Shown here piece after piece: positions 45,737 through 54,137 of a stretch of 64,000 nt of DNA. Positions within the stretch are counted from its first letter, which is position 1. Every line of letters starts with the position of its first letter. This DNA comes from JASBRS01 sp964496495 (GTDB taxonomy: Bacteria; Deinococcota; Deinococci; Deinococcales; Trueperaceae): assembly GCA_964496495.1 (NCBI GenBank), contig CAZBZU010000007.1, forward strand, positions 1-64,000, read 5' to 3'. Both the position numbers and the translations under genes were made by a program. Below the pieces are notes generated by a model. The model made no database searches, had not been told where the DNA came from, and saw only the letters and a program-made list of their open reading frames with translations.

Positions 45737-46734
45737 GGCTGGACCTCCTGCAGCGCCAGCGCCTCACGCAGGAAGCGGGCCGCGTCCTCGGGCGGGGTGG
45801 GGTTGACGTAGAAGCCGCTGCCCCAGTCGAAGCCCGCCTGCTGCGTGAGCCGCGGGAGCAGCTCGATGTGCCAGTGGAAGTGCGCGTCGCCCTCGCCGGG
45901 CAGGGTGTGGATGAGCATGTTGTAGGGCGGGCAGTCGAGGGCATCGTTGAGCGCGCGCACCACCGTCTGCAGCAGGTCGGCCAGCAGCGGCAGGGTGTTG
46001 GCCGCCACCGCCGTGAAGGCGCTCTCGTGCGCGCGCGGCAGGATCCACGTCTCGAAAGGGGTCTTGGCGGCGTAGGGCGCGATCGCGACATACGCCTCGT
46101 TGACGGTGACGACCCGCTCGCGCCGCTCGAGCTCGCGCTGGAGCACGTCGCAGAACAGGCAGCTGCCGTGGTCGCGGCCATAGCGCTCGGCCGCCTCGAC
46201 CTCCTCCTCCACCCAGCGGCTGCCCACCGGCACCGCCAGCACCTGGGCGTGCGGGTGCTGGTAGAGCGCGCCAGCGGCCAGGCCCACGTTGCGGGTGATC
46301 TGCACGTGACGGATGTCGGGATTGCCCGCCAGCAGGGCGAGCCGCTCGCGGTAGAGCCTCAGCACGTCCACCAGATGCCCGCGCGGCATGGCGTCGAGCG
46401 TCATGCGCGCGTCGGGGTGCTCCACGATCAGCTCCTGGTAGCCGCTCGACACCGCCTGGCGGAAGAGGTCGTCGCCCTCCTCGTGGAAGCTGCGGCCGTC
46501 GACCAGCGCCGAGGGGTGGGCGATGACGCGCATGCGCCACCCCGGCTCTCCCCTGCCGGTGCCGCTGGGACGCACCGCGTGCACCTCCGGGCCGGTCTCG
46601 CGCTCGTTGCCCGGGGAGAGCGGCGAGCGCTCGGGCAGCGGCATGACGCTGCCGAAGTCCGACGCCACCAGGCCGCGCTCCGGGGAGATGAGCACCCAGG
46701 CGCGGCCGAAGGGGTCCTTGCGGAAGAGCGGCAT
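45733..46734 (-). CDS. galT: Galactose-1-phosphate uridylyltransferase
   Basis: The 333-residue enzyme of the Leloir pathway swaps UMP between UDP-glucose and galactose-1-phosphate through a histidine intermediate. The active HxHxH motif is in AHFHWHIELLPR near residue 290. Earlier family motifs include ITRNVGLAAGALYQHPHAQ near 160 and a metal-binding CLFCDVLQ near 200. The ATG at 46734 starts MPLFRKDPFGRAW; TAGAAT lies 8 bases upstream without a ribosome binding site. The stop overlaps the GTG of the ftsB-like gene. Confidence 0.95.
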   Translation of the reverse strand: MPLFRKDPFGRAWVLISPERGLVASDFGSVMPLPERSPLSPGNERETGPEVHAVRPSGTGRGEPGWRMRVIAHPSALVDGRSFHEEGDDLFRQAVSSGYQELIVEHPDARMTLDAMPRGHLVDVLRLYRERLALLAGNPDIRHVQITRNVGLAAGALYQHPHAQVLAVPVGSRWVEEEVEAAERYGRDHGSCLFCDVLQRELERRERVVTVNEAYVAIAPYAAKTPFETWILPRAHESAFTAVAANTLPLLADLLQTVVRALNDALDCPPYNMLIHTLPGEGDAHFHWHIELLPRLTQQAGFDWGSGFYVNPTPPEDAARFLREALALQEVQP

Positions 46735-46742
46735 GCCGCCTG

Positions 46743-46748
46743 ATTCTA
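46743..46748 (-). promoter_or_regulatory. -10 box for leaderless galT
   Basis: The minus strand reads GCTAGAATCAGGCGGCATG: TAGAAT ends 8 bases before the ATG. Confidence 0.45.
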
Positions 46749-46908
46749 GCAACGAGCGCGCCGCAGACGGCGTGAGAAGCTTTATCCGTGCCCGTGCTGC
46801 AGGGGTCTCGGCCGGCTCGAGCCGGTGGCGCCCCGGCCCCTGCCGAGCCAGGCGCCCGCAGCGCTGCCGCTGTCGCCGGCGGCCCGTGCCTCGTCGTCGC
46901 AACGCGGT

Positions 46909-46914
46909 CATACT
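46909..46914 (+). promoter_or_regulatory. -10-like box for the old yellow enzyme gene
   Basis: CATACT ends 6 bases before the ATG at 46921. No Shine-Dalgarno sequence is present. Confidence 0.4.
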
Positions 46915-46920
46915 GGCGCC

Positions 46921-47991
46921 ATGGCAGCGCTCTTCGATCCCCTCGACCTGCGCGGGGTGCGCCTCCGCAACCGTGTCGCCGTCTCGCCCATGTGCCAGTA
47001 CAGCTCGGTCGACGGCTTCGCCGGCGACTGGCACCTCGTCCACCTGGGCGCGCGCGCCGCCGGCGGCGCCGGCCTGGTGATGCTGGAGGCGACCGCGGTG
47101 GAAGCCCGCGGGCGCATCTCGCCGCGCGACCTGGGCCTGTGGCTCGACGCCCACGTCGACGGCCTGCGGCGCATTACCCGCTTCATCCACGAGGCCGGAG
47201 CGGCTGCAGGGGTGCAGCTGGCACACGCCGGCCGCAAGGCCAGCACCTGGCACCCCTGGGCGGAGAGCCGCGGCGCCGTGCCGGAGGCGGACGGCGGCTG
47301 GCAGGTGGTGGGCCCGACCGACGAGCCCTTCGCACCCGAGTATCCGCGTCCGGCCGCGCTCGCCCGGGACGGCATCGACGGCATCGTCCGCGCCTTCGGC
47401 GAGGCCGCCGCGCGCGCCCTCGACGCCGGCTTCGACGTGGTCGAGATCCACGGCGCCCACGGCTACCTGCTCCACAGCTTCCTCTCGCCCCTGGCGAACG
47501 ACCGTGAGGACGCCTACGGCGGCGGGTTCGACGGCCGCACGCGCCTGCTGCGGGAGGTCGTCGACGCCGTCCGGCGGGCCTGGCCCGAGGACAAGCCGCT
47601 GTTCACCCGGCTGTCGGCAACGGACTGGGTCGACGGCGGCTGGGACGCCGACGACACCGTGCACCTGGCGCGCCGGCTGGCGGCACTCGGGGTCGACCTC
47701 GTCGACTGCTCCAGCGGCGGCGTGGTCCCCGGCGTGGCGGTGCCGACGGGGCCCGGCTACCAGGTCCCCTTTGCCGCGCGCGTGCGCGCCGAGTCGGGGG
47801 TGGCGTCGGGGGCGGTGGGCATGATCACGGAGCCGCAGCAGGCCGCCGACATCGTCGCCTCGGGCCGGGCCGATCTGGTGCTGCTCGCGCGCGAGATGCT
47901 GCGCAATCCCAGCTGGCCGCAGCAGGCGGCTCGGGCGCTGGGACTCGATCCCACGCCGCTGTTCCCGCTGCAGTACCTGCGCGCGCGCTGA
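46921..47991 (+). CDS. NADH:flavin oxidoreductase, old yellow enzyme (YqjM-like)
   Basis: This 356-residue FMN-dependent ene-reductase reduces activated double bonds, for example in quinones or oxidised lipids. The family start is RLRNRVAVSPMCQYSSVDG. HAGRKAST near residue 102 and EIHGAHGYLLHSFLSPLAND near 178 bind FMN and substrate, and ADLVLLAREMLRNP near 320 contacts the phosphate. The short N-terminus and length suit the YqjM class. The ATG at 46921 is used; the frame is open upstream. It converges on a MarR regulator gene with a 10-base gap. Confidence 0.94.
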   Translation: MAALFDPLDLRGVRLRNRVAVSPMCQYSSVDGFAGDWHLVHLGARAAGGAGLVMLEATAVEARGRISPRDLGLWLDAHVDGLRRITRFIHEAGAAAGVQLAHAGRKASTWHPWAESRGAVPEADGGWQVVGPTDEPFAPEYPRPAALARDGIDGIVRAFGEAAARALDAGFDVVEIHGAHGYLLHSFLSPLANDREDAYGGGFDGRTRLLREVVDAVRRAWPEDKPLFTRLSATDWVDGGWDADDTVHLARRLAALGVDLVDCSSGGVVPGVAVPTGPGYQVPFAARVRAESGVASGAVGMITEPQQAADIVASGRADLVLLAREMLRNPSWPQQAARALGLDPTPLFPLQYLRAR

Positions 47992-48001
47992 CGGCGCGGC
48001 C

Positions 48002-48445
48002 TCAGCGCTGCTCGAGCACCGCGTTCAGGGTGGTGAGGCCGTCGATGGCAGACCGCAGTGTCTCCGGCGGCACGTGGGCGTAGCTCCGGCCGAGCGTCTC
48101 GCGCATCAGCTCGCGGATGCCCTCCACGGCGCGGTCGCCCGCCCGCGTCGACGCCAGCCGGAAGCGGCGATGATCGTGGGCGTCGACGCTGCGGGTGAGG
48201 TAGCCCTTCGACTCGAGGCGCTCGAGCACCCGGCTGACGCTGGCCGGCGGCATGTTGAGGCGAGCCGCCACCCCTCCGGGGTGCACCTCCCCGCTCTGGA
48301 CCATGCGCAGCACAAGATGGTCCTTGGTGGTGATGCCGAACGCGGGCACCAGCACCTCGTCGAAGGTGCGGGTGAGGTGCCGAGAGAGCCTCAACACCAG
48401 CCTGGCCAGGTCGAGGTAGTCGGCGGAGCCGGGCGTCCCTTTCAT
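48002..48445 (-). CDS. MarR-family transcriptional regulator
   Basis: A 147-residue dimeric winged-helix DNA-binding protein of the type that senses phenolic or oxidative signals. The recognition helix is in GGVAARLNMPPASVSRVLERLESKG near residues 68-92, and the wing has DAHDHRRFRLAST. The target is unknown; the old yellow enzyme gene is adjacent but convergent. TAAACT lies 7 bases before the ATG without a ribosome binding site. The gap upstream (48549-48648 N) is artificial, so the promoter region is intact. Confidence 0.92.
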   Translation of the reverse strand: MKGTPGSADYLDLARLVLRLSRHLTRTFDEVLVPAFGITTKDHLVLRMVQSGEVHPGGVAARLNMPPASVSRVLERLESKGYLTRSVDAHDHRRFRLASTRAGDRAVEGIRELMRETLGRSYAHVPPETLRSAIDGLTTLNAVLEQR

Positions 48446-48452
48446 CCGGAAC

Positions 48453-48458
48453 AGTTTA
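48453..48458 (-). promoter_or_regulatory. -10 box for leaderless marR gene
   Basis: The minus strand reads GGTAAACTGTTCCGGATG: TAAACT ends 7 bases before the ATG. Confidence 0.45.
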
Positions 48459-48520
48459 CCGCGTGGTGGTGGGCGATGCCTGCGGTCGCCGAGGAGGTGG
48501 CGGGCGGCGCCCCCGCGCGT

Positions 48521-48548
48521 ACCGGCCCCACGCGCGCACGGGCGCGTC
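48521..48548 (+). repeat. Left copy of a 28-base duplicated contig end
   Basis: These 28 bases are identical to 48649-48676 across the N gap. This fits overlapping contig ends joined without merging. Confidence 0.9.
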
Positions 48549-48648
48549 NNNNNNNNNNNNNNNNNNNNNNNNNNNNNNNNNNNNNNNNNNNNNNNNNNNN
48601 NNNNNNNNNNNNNNNNNNNNNNNNNNNNNNNNNNNNNNNNNNNNNNNN
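48549..48648. other. Assembly gap of exactly 100 N (false)
   Basis: The flanks share 28 identical bases, so the gap is probably artificial and the true intergenic distance between the MarR start and nucS end is about 129 bases. Confidence 0.9.
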
Positions 48649-48676
48649 ACCGGCCCCACGCGCGCACGGGCGCGTC
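48649..48676 (+). repeat. Right copy of the 28-base duplicated contig end
   Basis: Identical to 48521-48548; see that entry. Confidence 0.9.
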
Positions 48677-48702
48677 AGGCGACGCCTAGGGCCTCGCCGC
48701 GA

Positions 48703-49473
48703 CTACGAGGTCGCGGCCTCGAACAGCAGCGGCTGCGAGGCGCCGCCGTCGTCGACCTCGGGCAGGGCCGACAGCTCGCGGAACTCCAGGCCGAGGTTGC
48801 CCAGCTGCGTCAGCGCAGGGGCGGTCGCCGACGGTGCGGCCAGGATGCCACGCACCTGTTCGCCGGTGGCCCGGCGTACGCTCTCCACGTAGCGGCTGAG
48901 CTGATGCACTGCCTCGTGGCTGGCCTTGCCGCGCTTCAGCTCCACCACCACCAGCCTCCCCGCGGCGTCGCGGGCGAACAGGTCGATGCCGCCCACGTCG
49001 GTGGGCAGCTCGCGGTCGAGCACCTCGAGCCCCGCCTCGACGACCTCCGGGTGGCGCGCCAGCCGGCGCTGCATCTCCGCCTCGCTGCCGACCAGCACGA
49101 AGTCCCCGCCCTCCGAGAGGCGCACGGCCAGCGCCATGGCGGGGGCGAGGAAGGCCACCCGCACCATCTCGCTGGGGGTGAAGCGCTCGGCCCGCAGGAC
49201 CGCCACGCCGTCCTCCACGCCGACCACGATGTCGTCGGTCTGCGGCTGCCAGTTGACCGGCTTGACGCTGCGGTAGTTGTGCACCTGGACGCTGCCGTCC
49301 TGCTTGACCATCACCAGGTAGTCCCCGGCCTCGGCCACGCTGGCGGCGCGGCCGCTGTAGAGGACCTCGCACTCCGAGAACACCTGCACCAGCCGGTCGC
49401 CGGCGCGGAGTTGCTCGTCGAGGAATTCCGCCAGGGCCGCGGGCTCCGGCAGGTCCAATTGGGCGACGACCAC
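48703..49473 (-). CDS. nucS: Endonuclease NucS/EndoMS (mismatch-specific)
   Basis: A 256-residue nuclease of the family that cuts both strands at mismatches in archaea, actinobacteria and Deinococcota, replacing MutS-MutL repair in some lineages. The N-terminal domain includes YLVMVKQDGSVQVHNYRSVKPVNWQPQ. The nuclease core has ELPTDVGGIDLFARDAAGRLVVVELKRGKAS-type residues, with the catalytic D, E and K in GGIDLFARD and VVVELKRG near residue 175. The GTG at 49473 is chosen because TAGACT lies 7 bases upstream. It is divergent from nfo, another repair gene. Confidence 0.93.
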   Translation of the reverse strand: MVVAQLDLPEPAALAEFLDEQLRAGDRLVQVFSECEVLYSGRAASVAEAGDYLVMVKQDGSVQVHNYRSVKPVNWQPQTDDIVVGVEDGVAVLRAERFTPSEMVRVAFLAPAMALAVRLSEGGDFVLVGSEAEMQRRLARHPEVVEAGLEVLDRELPTDVGGIDLFARDAAGRLVVVELKRGKASHEAVHQLSRYVESVRRATGEQVRGILAAPSATAPALTQLGNLGLEFRELSALPEVDDGGASQPLLFEAATS

Positions 49474-49480
49474 GGCCGCG

Positions 49481-49486
49481 AGTCTA
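49481..49486 (-). promoter_or_regulatory. -10 box for leaderless nucS
   Basis: The minus strand reads GGTAGACTCGCGGCCGTG: TAGACT ends 7 bases before the GTG. Confidence 0.5.
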
Positions 49487-49605
49487 CCACTCCGTCCCTG
49501 CCGTCTCCGGCGCCGGGACGCGGCGCCCCGCGGGGGCCGGCGGCGCCGCGGTTGGCGGCCCAGGGGTCGGCAGCGTCGCGGCGGGCGGCGCGGCCGGCGG
49601 CGCGG

Positions 49606-49611
49606 TAGACT
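49606..49611 (+). promoter_or_regulatory. -10 box for leaderless nfo
   Basis: GGTAGACTGCCGCCCATG places TAGACT 7 bases before the ATG. Box and spacing mirror those of divergent nucS. Confidence 0.5.
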
Positions 49612-49618
49612 GCCGCCC

Positions 49619-50458
49619 ATGGCACGACTGGGAGCACACGTTTCGGTAGCGGGCGGCACCCACAAGGCCTTCGAGCGCGGCCGGGAGATCGGTTGCGACG
49701 CTCTGCAGATCTTCGTCAAGAACGCCAGCCGCTGGAGCGGCCGGGCCCTGGCCGAGGACGAGGTGGCCAGCTTCCGGGCCGCCGCCGCCGAGACCGGCCT
49801 GCCGGTGGTGGCGCACGCGGGCTACCTGATCAACCTCGCCGCCAACGACCCGGCGATTCTCGAGAAGTCCTTGGCCGCGCTGGCCGACGAGCTCGAGCGC
49901 TGCGACGCCCTCGGCGTGCCCGGCCTGGTGCTCCACCCCGGAGCCCACAAGGGAGACGGCGTGGACGCCGGCATCGAGCGGGTGGCACGCTCCCTGGACC
50001 GCGTGTTCGGGCAGCTGCCGGATCTCCAGGCGCGGGTGCTGCTGGAGAACACCGCCGGGCAGGGGACCACCCTGGGGGCACCGTTCAGCGAGCTGGGGGC
50101 AATTCAGGCGCGGGTGGACGCCCCCGAGCGCCTGGGGCTGTGCCTGGACTCGTGCCACGCCTTCGTGGCCGGCTACGATCTGCGCGACGAGGGCGGCTAC
50201 CAGGCCATGCTCGCCGAGCTCGACGCCGAGGTCGGCCTCGAGCGCCTGATGGCCGTCCACCTCAACGACGCCAAGCACCCTCTGGGCAGCCACAAGGACC
50301 GCCACGCCAACATCCTGGACGGCGAGATCGGCGCCGACTTCTTCGTGCGGATCATCCACGACGTGCGCTTCAGCGAGCTGCCGATGGTGCTGGAGACGCC
50401 GATGGGCGACGACGAGCTGGGCCACAAGCGCGACCTGGAGACCCTGCGGCGGCTGTGA
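49619..50458 (+). CDS. nfo: Deoxyribonuclease IV (AP endonuclease)
   Basis: This 279-residue TIM-barrel enzyme cuts DNA at abasic sites in base-excision repair and binds three zinc ions. Ligand segments are visible in LGAHVSVAGGTHKAF at the start, LHPGAHKGDG near residue 103, VLLENTAGQGTTLGA near 140, LCLDSCHAFVAGYDLRD near 175, and VHLNDAKHPLGSHKDRHANI near 212. Length and order are standard for Nfo. It is leaderless by layout and converges on a secreted protein gene. Confidence 0.96.
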   Translation: MARLGAHVSVAGGTHKAFERGREIGCDALQIFVKNASRWSGRALAEDEVASFRAAAAETGLPVVAHAGYLINLAANDPAILEKSLAALADELERCDALGVPGLVLHPGAHKGDGVDAGIERVARSLDRVFGQLPDLQARVLLENTAGQGTTLGAPFSELGAIQARVDAPERLGLCLDSCHAFVAGYDLRDEGGYQAMLAELDAEVGLERLMAVHLNDAKHPLGSHKDRHANILDGEIGADFFVRIIHDVRFSELPMVLETPMGDDELGHKRDLETLRRL

Positions 50459-50493
50459 GTCGCGCGCCCGCCCAGAACGAGCGAGCCGGTCGC

Positions 50494-50519
50494 GTCACCC
50501 GATCACGTCACCCGATCAC
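50494..50519. repeat. 13-base tandem duplication across a stop codon
   Basis: GTCACCCGATCAC occurs twice in a row, at 50494-50506 and 50507-50519. The second copy holds the stop codon of the secreted protein gene on the minus strand. Confidence 0.9.
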
Positions 50520-51242
50520 GGCGGTGAGCCGCTGGCCCTCGTGCGTACCTGAGGCGATCACCAGGTTGGCGACGCCGGCGCCGGCCTCCCGGACCTGGTA
50601 GCTCGTGACCTGGCCGTTGACGATGCTCATGGCCTGGGTCGCGCCGCTCACCGGCATGCTCGCCGCCGGCTTGGCCGGATCGTAGACCGCGAAGGCGATG
50701 GCGCTCGCGCCGCGCCCCCGTTCCAGGACGACGGCCGGGGCGTTCCCGTCGACGGCATCGTAGAGGTAGGTCGCCACCGTCGTGAGCGAGACGCGCGACG
50801 CCGCCGACGAGCCGGGCACGCCGGTGACGGCGAGCTCGATGGGGGACGTACCGCCTCCGGCGCTTGCGACCGCGAAGGTGACCTCGTGGCCGCTCACGCT
50901 GAGGGTGGCGAAGCGCGCGTCCGGCAGCGGCCCCGCGCCGCCCCCCGCCAGCTGCGACGCCTTCCGCGTCGCGAGCACCGCGGCCCCGCTTCCGGGAGCG
51001 CCGGCGAGCAGCGTCACCTCGGTGCTCTTCAGGGCCTGCCCGACGATGCCGGCAGTCGCGGGTTGCGCCGCCGACGGCTGCGGCGTCGGCGGGCCGGCCA
51101 GTCTCTGCGCCGGACCTCTCGGCACGGTGCCCGGCATCTGTGTCGACGTCGCGGAGGAACTGCTGGAGGGCCCGGCTGCGAAGGCCGCGCCAAGGATGGC
51201 TGCCGCAAGCGGGACGGCAACCTTGCGCAACGTTCTCGTCAT
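50508..51242 (-). CDS. Hypothetical secreted protein
   Basis: The product is 244 residues, with a signal peptide (MTRTLRKVAVPLAAAILGAA) and probable cleavage around residue 23. A Pro/Ser/Ala-rich linker runs to about residue 70. The rest looks beta-rich, with ARFATLSVSGHEVTFAVAS and FAVYDPAKPAASMPVSGATQ. No family is recognised. The ATG at 51242 has AAGGAGGAG upstream. It lies alone near an unresolved gap. Confidence 0.72.
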   Translation of the reverse strand: MTRTLRKVAVPLAAAILGAAFAAGPSSSSSATSTQMPGTVPRGPAQRLAGPPTPQPSAAQPATAGIVGQALKSTEVTLLAGAPGSGAAVLATRKASQLAGGGAGPLPDARFATLSVSGHEVTFAVASAGGGTSPIELAVTGVPGSSAASRVSLTTVATYLYDAVDGNAPAVVLERGRGASAIAFAVYDPAKPAASMPVSGATQAMSIVNGQVTSYQVREAGAGVANLVIASGTHEGQRLTAVIG

Positions 51243-51430
51243 CGCGCTCCTCCTTCCGGCCGCCCGGCACGGGTCCCGTCGACCCCGGCATGACGGCGCC
51301 GGCATGGCGGCGCCGGGGTCGCCGGAGGCGGACCGCCCCGGCGGACATGCCAGCCTAGGAGGACCGCCCGGATCCATGTGAAGCGTGCACCACAGGACGG
51401 GAGCGTGCGGCCTTCATACAGCGGGCCGTC

Positions 51431-51456
51431 CGTCCCCAGGCCCGTCCCCAGGCCCG
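51431..51456 (+). repeat. 12-base tandem repeat running into the third gap
   Basis: The unit CGTCCCCAGGCC occurs at 51431-51442 and 51443-51454, and a third copy begins before the N run. The other side of the gap starts with two near-copies of an 11-base unit, CCGCCTCGCCA/G (51557-51578). A repeat array may be hidden in the gap. Confidence 0.75.
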
Positions 51457-51556
51457 NNNNNNNNNNNNNNNNNNNNNNNNNNNNNNNNNNNNNNNNNNNN
51501 NNNNNNNNNNNNNNNNNNNNNNNNNNNNNNNNNNNNNNNNNNNNNNNNNNNNNNNN
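51457..51556. other. Assembly gap of 100 N, unresolved
   Basis: The run is 100 N long, but unlike the two other gaps its flanks are not identical. Sequence may truly be missing. The region 51243-51593 holds no gene that could be supported: it has the leader of the secreted protein gene, short tandem repeats and the gap. Confidence 0.9.
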
Positions 51557-51593
51557 CCGCCTCGCCACCGCCTCGCCGCCGCTGAGCCGGCCG

Positions 51594-52598
51594 CTAGCCC
51601 ATCTGGATCGGGCGGGCCTGGAGTCTGGGCTCGGCCACCTCGACCCCGTCGAACGGCGTGCCCTCCTCGAACCACGACGTCGGCGCGGGCTGCCCCCAGA
51701 GGGTCTGTCGCCGAGGATCGTCGAGCGTCCAGCGGATCGGCTCGAAGTCCGGATCGACCGTCAGGTAGTCCCCCGTGAACAGCTCCACGCGGTGACCGTC
51801 GGGGTCGCGCAGGTAGAGGAAGAAGGCATTGGAGATGCCGTGCCTGCCAGGCCCCCGCTCGATCGCGCGGAGCCAGCCGGTGCTGGCGAGCACGTCGCAG
51901 GCGTGCAGGATGTCGAGCTCGCCGCGCGTCCACAGCCCCACGTGGTGGAGCCGGGGTCCGCGCCCGTTGGTCAGCGCCAGGTCGTGGACGTTGCCCTTGC
52001 GCTGTAGCCAGGCGCCCCACAGCGCCCCCTCGCTGCCGTCCTCGGGCTCGGTCTCGGTGTACTCGCTGGTGCGGAAGCCGAGCCGGCCGGCGTAGAAGTC
52101 GTAGGTCGCCTGCAGGTCGGCGGCGAAGCAGTTGCAGTGATCGATGCGCTGCACGGCCGCGCCCCGGTAGGCACCGTAGCTCTGCAACAGGCGTGGCTGC
52201 TGGTCGCTGCGCACGTAGAAGGCGAGCGGAACGCCGAACGGATCGCGGACGTGAAGCGTGCGCGACTGACCCTCGCGGACCGCCCAGGCCGCCTCCAGCC
52301 CCATCCCGGCGAAGAGCTCGTAGGCCCGGTCGAGGTCGTCCTCGCTGCGCACCCGGTAGCCGATCCGGGTGCACGCCGGCGCGCTCCCCTGACGGAGGAC
52401 CAGCGCGTGGTGGCTGCGCTCCTCGAGCCCGCGCAGGTAGAGCGTGCCAGCCTCCCCCGTCCCGTCGCGGGCCGTCTCGACGAGGCCCAGGGCATCGACG
52501 TAGAACGCGCGCGACCGGTCCAGGTCGGTGACGGTCAGCTCCAGGTGCGCCAGCCTGACGATGTCGAACGCGGGTGTCCCTGCGGCTCGGATGGGCAT
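51594..52598 (-). CDS. hpaD: 3,4-dihydroxyphenylacetate 2,3-dioxygenase (VOC-fold extradiol enzyme)
   Basis: This 334-residue enzyme opens the ring of homoprotocatechuate next to the diol (meta-cleavage), using Fe(II) or Mn(II). It has two VOC modules. The C-terminal, catalytic one carries the metal ligands in QRIDHCNCFAADL near residue 153, RLHHVGLWTRGE near 213 and GHRVELFTGDY near 265. Closest relatives in mind are the HpaD/HPCD proteins of Brevibacterium and Arthrobacter type. It is the last gene of the hpa operon, 27 bases after hpaB with GGAGGAAG as ribosome binding site. Confidence 0.93.
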   Translation of the reverse strand: MPIRAAGTPAFDIVRLAHLELTVTDLDRSRAFYVDALGLVETARDGTGEAGTLYLRGLEERSHHALVLRQGSAPACTRIGYRVRSEDDLDRAYELFAGMGLEAAWAVREGQSRTLHVRDPFGVPLAFYVRSDQQPRLLQSYGAYRGAAVQRIDHCNCFAADLQATYDFYAGRLGFRTSEYTETEPEDGSEGALWGAWLQRKGNVHDLALTNGRGPRLHHVGLWTRGELDILHACDVLASTGWLRAIERGPGRHGISNAFFLYLRDPDGHRVELFTGDYLTVDPDFEPIRWTLDDPRRQTLWGQPAPTSWFEEGTPFDGVEVAEPRLQARPIQMG

Positions 52599-52625
52599 GC
52601 GTCTTCCTCCGGGGTCCGGCGCGCC

Positions 52626-54107
52626 TCAGCCCGCCGGCTGCGCCGCTGGGGCGACCGGCTCGGTCACCCCGTCCAGGAAGGCCAGCACGCGGTCCACGTA
52701 GGGCTGCATGTGGTAGCCCTGGTAGAGCGCACACTGGGTCCTCACCGGGTCGCCGAAGAAGAACTTCTCGTAGAGGTTCTGGCGCCCGCCGAAGGCGGAG
52801 ATGGTCATGTCCCAGGCGAGCCGGTAGAGCTTGATGCGCTGGTCGCTGTCGGCGTTGCGCGCCTGGAGGTACTTGGCGATGCTGTCCGCCATGGGGCCCG
52901 CCCTGTCGGCGGCGGTAGGGATCATGATCATGCCGCTGGCCGACAGCAGCTGGAGGATCTCCACCATGCGGGGGTAGACCTGCGGGAAGTAGTTGCGGGC
53001 GACGTTCACGGCGTCCTTGCCGGGCGTCATGGTGCCGTAGACATCGAGCTCGGCAGTGGCCTCCGCCTGCGTCTGCAACGCCTTCATGATCTCCAGGATG
53101 ATGACGAGCTCGGCGACCTTCTGTTGGACGTGCTGGAACTGCTCGCTGCCGATCATGTCGACGATGGCCCTGGCCACGCCTAGGAACGCCTCGATCTTGG
53201 CGATCTTGACCGACAGCACCTGGTGTGCCATGTGGTACACGGCGCCGGTGCTGGCGTAGGCACGGTTGGCGAGCTTGACGTCCCCGACGATGAACACCCG
53301 GTCCCACGGCACCAGCACGTCGTCGAAGGTCACCATCGCGTCCATCTCGTCGAAGCGCGAGCCCAGCGGGTGATCCTCGTGGCTGCGACCGGCATCGAAG
53401 GGCTCGCGGCACTGGAAGCCGAGCCCCGGAGTGGAGCACGGCACGGCGAAGGCGAGCGCGTAGCGCGTCATCTCCTCCTGCTCCTTGAGCACCGTCGAGG
53501 GGAAGATCAGGATCTCGTCGGCGATGGGGAGGGTGGCCAGCATGCGGGCGCCGCGCACCACGATGCCCTCGTCCGTCTCCTTCACCAGGCCCAGCGCGAT
53601 GTAGGGGTCGGGGAGCTGGTCGGCGCGCTTGCCCCGGTTGACTTGCGGATTGGTCAGCGCATGGGTCAGGCAGAGGTCGTTCTCCCGCACGTACTCGTAG
53701 TAGCGGCGCATGTTGGCGCCGAAGCGCGGGTCGCACTGCTCGAAGTAGGCGGCGGCACGAGCGGCGGCCATCAGGTTGACGTTGAGGTAGTCCGGGCTGC
53801 GGCCGATGAACCCCAGGCTGGCGTCGGCCCACACCTTGTGCATCCGGGCGCGCAGGTGCAGGTCCTCGCGGCTCACCGGCTCGAGGAAGCTCGTGCCCAC
53901 AGGCTCGCCGCTGGAGGGGCTGCGGTAGGTCATCACGTCGACCAGCTCGGGGCGGTGCTGCAGGTCGTAGAGGTGTGCGATGCTCCGCGCGACGTTGGCC
54001 GTGGCCGGATGGCTGGTGGGATCGTCGACCCTCTCGCCGTCGATCCAGATGTTGGGCGGGTTGCGCTTCAACCCCTCGAGGAACTGCTTGCCGGTGCGTA
54101 CGGGCAT
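52626..54107 (-). CDS. hpaB: 4-hydroxyphenylacetate 3-monooxygenase, oxygenase component
   Basis: This 493-residue FADH2-using hydroxylase converts 4-hydroxyphenylacetate to 3,4-dihydroxyphenylacetate. Residues equivalent to the substrate site of Thermus HpaB are visible: Arg103 and Tyr107 in GRSPDYLNV, and a histidine near 149 in CLTHALTNPQVNRG. The FAD-binding region includes PCSTPGLGFQCREPFD and later SAFGGRQNLYEKFFFGDP near the C-terminus. It needs a flavin reductase (HpaC); a candidate lies at 61038-61517. It follows hpaE by 30 bases with GGGAGG. Confidence 0.96.
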   Translation of the reverse strand: MPVRTGKQFLEGLKRNPPNIWIDGERVDDPTSHPATANVARSIAHLYDLQHRPELVDVMTYRSPSSGEPVGTSFLEPVSREDLHLRARMHKVWADASLGFIGRSPDYLNVNLMAAARAAAYFEQCDPRFGANMRRYYEYVRENDLCLTHALTNPQVNRGKRADQLPDPYIALGLVKETDEGIVVRGARMLATLPIADEILIFPSTVLKEQEEMTRYALAFAVPCSTPGLGFQCREPFDAGRSHEDHPLGSRFDEMDAMVTFDDVLVPWDRVFIVGDVKLANRAYASTGAVYHMAHQVLSVKIAKIEAFLGVARAIVDMIGSEQFQHVQQKVAELVIILEIMKALQTQAEATAELDVYGTMTPGKDAVNVARNYFPQVYPRMVEILQLLSASGMIMIPTAADRAGPMADSIAKYLQARNADSDQRIKLYRLAWDMTISAFGGRQNLYEKFFFGDPVRTQCALYQGYHMQPYVDRVLAFLDGVTEPVAPAAQPAG

Positions 54108-54137
54108 GCGCTCGCCTCCCTCTCGTTCTTCCCGGGT

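Noticed and set aside
48002..48667. MarR gene extended upstream through the second gap
   Set aside because: The extension passes through N and arginine-rich sequence. The ATG at 48445 has the local promoter layout and the normal MarR length.
50503..51348. Alternative frame starting MSAGAVRLRR over the secreted protein gene
   Set aside because: It is arginine- and glycine-rich throughout with no signal or motif. The overlapping frame has a clear signal peptide and ribosome binding site.
51431..51578. CRISPR array at the third gap
   Set aside because: The repeats are 11-12 bases, contiguous and without spacers, so they are simple tandem repeats.
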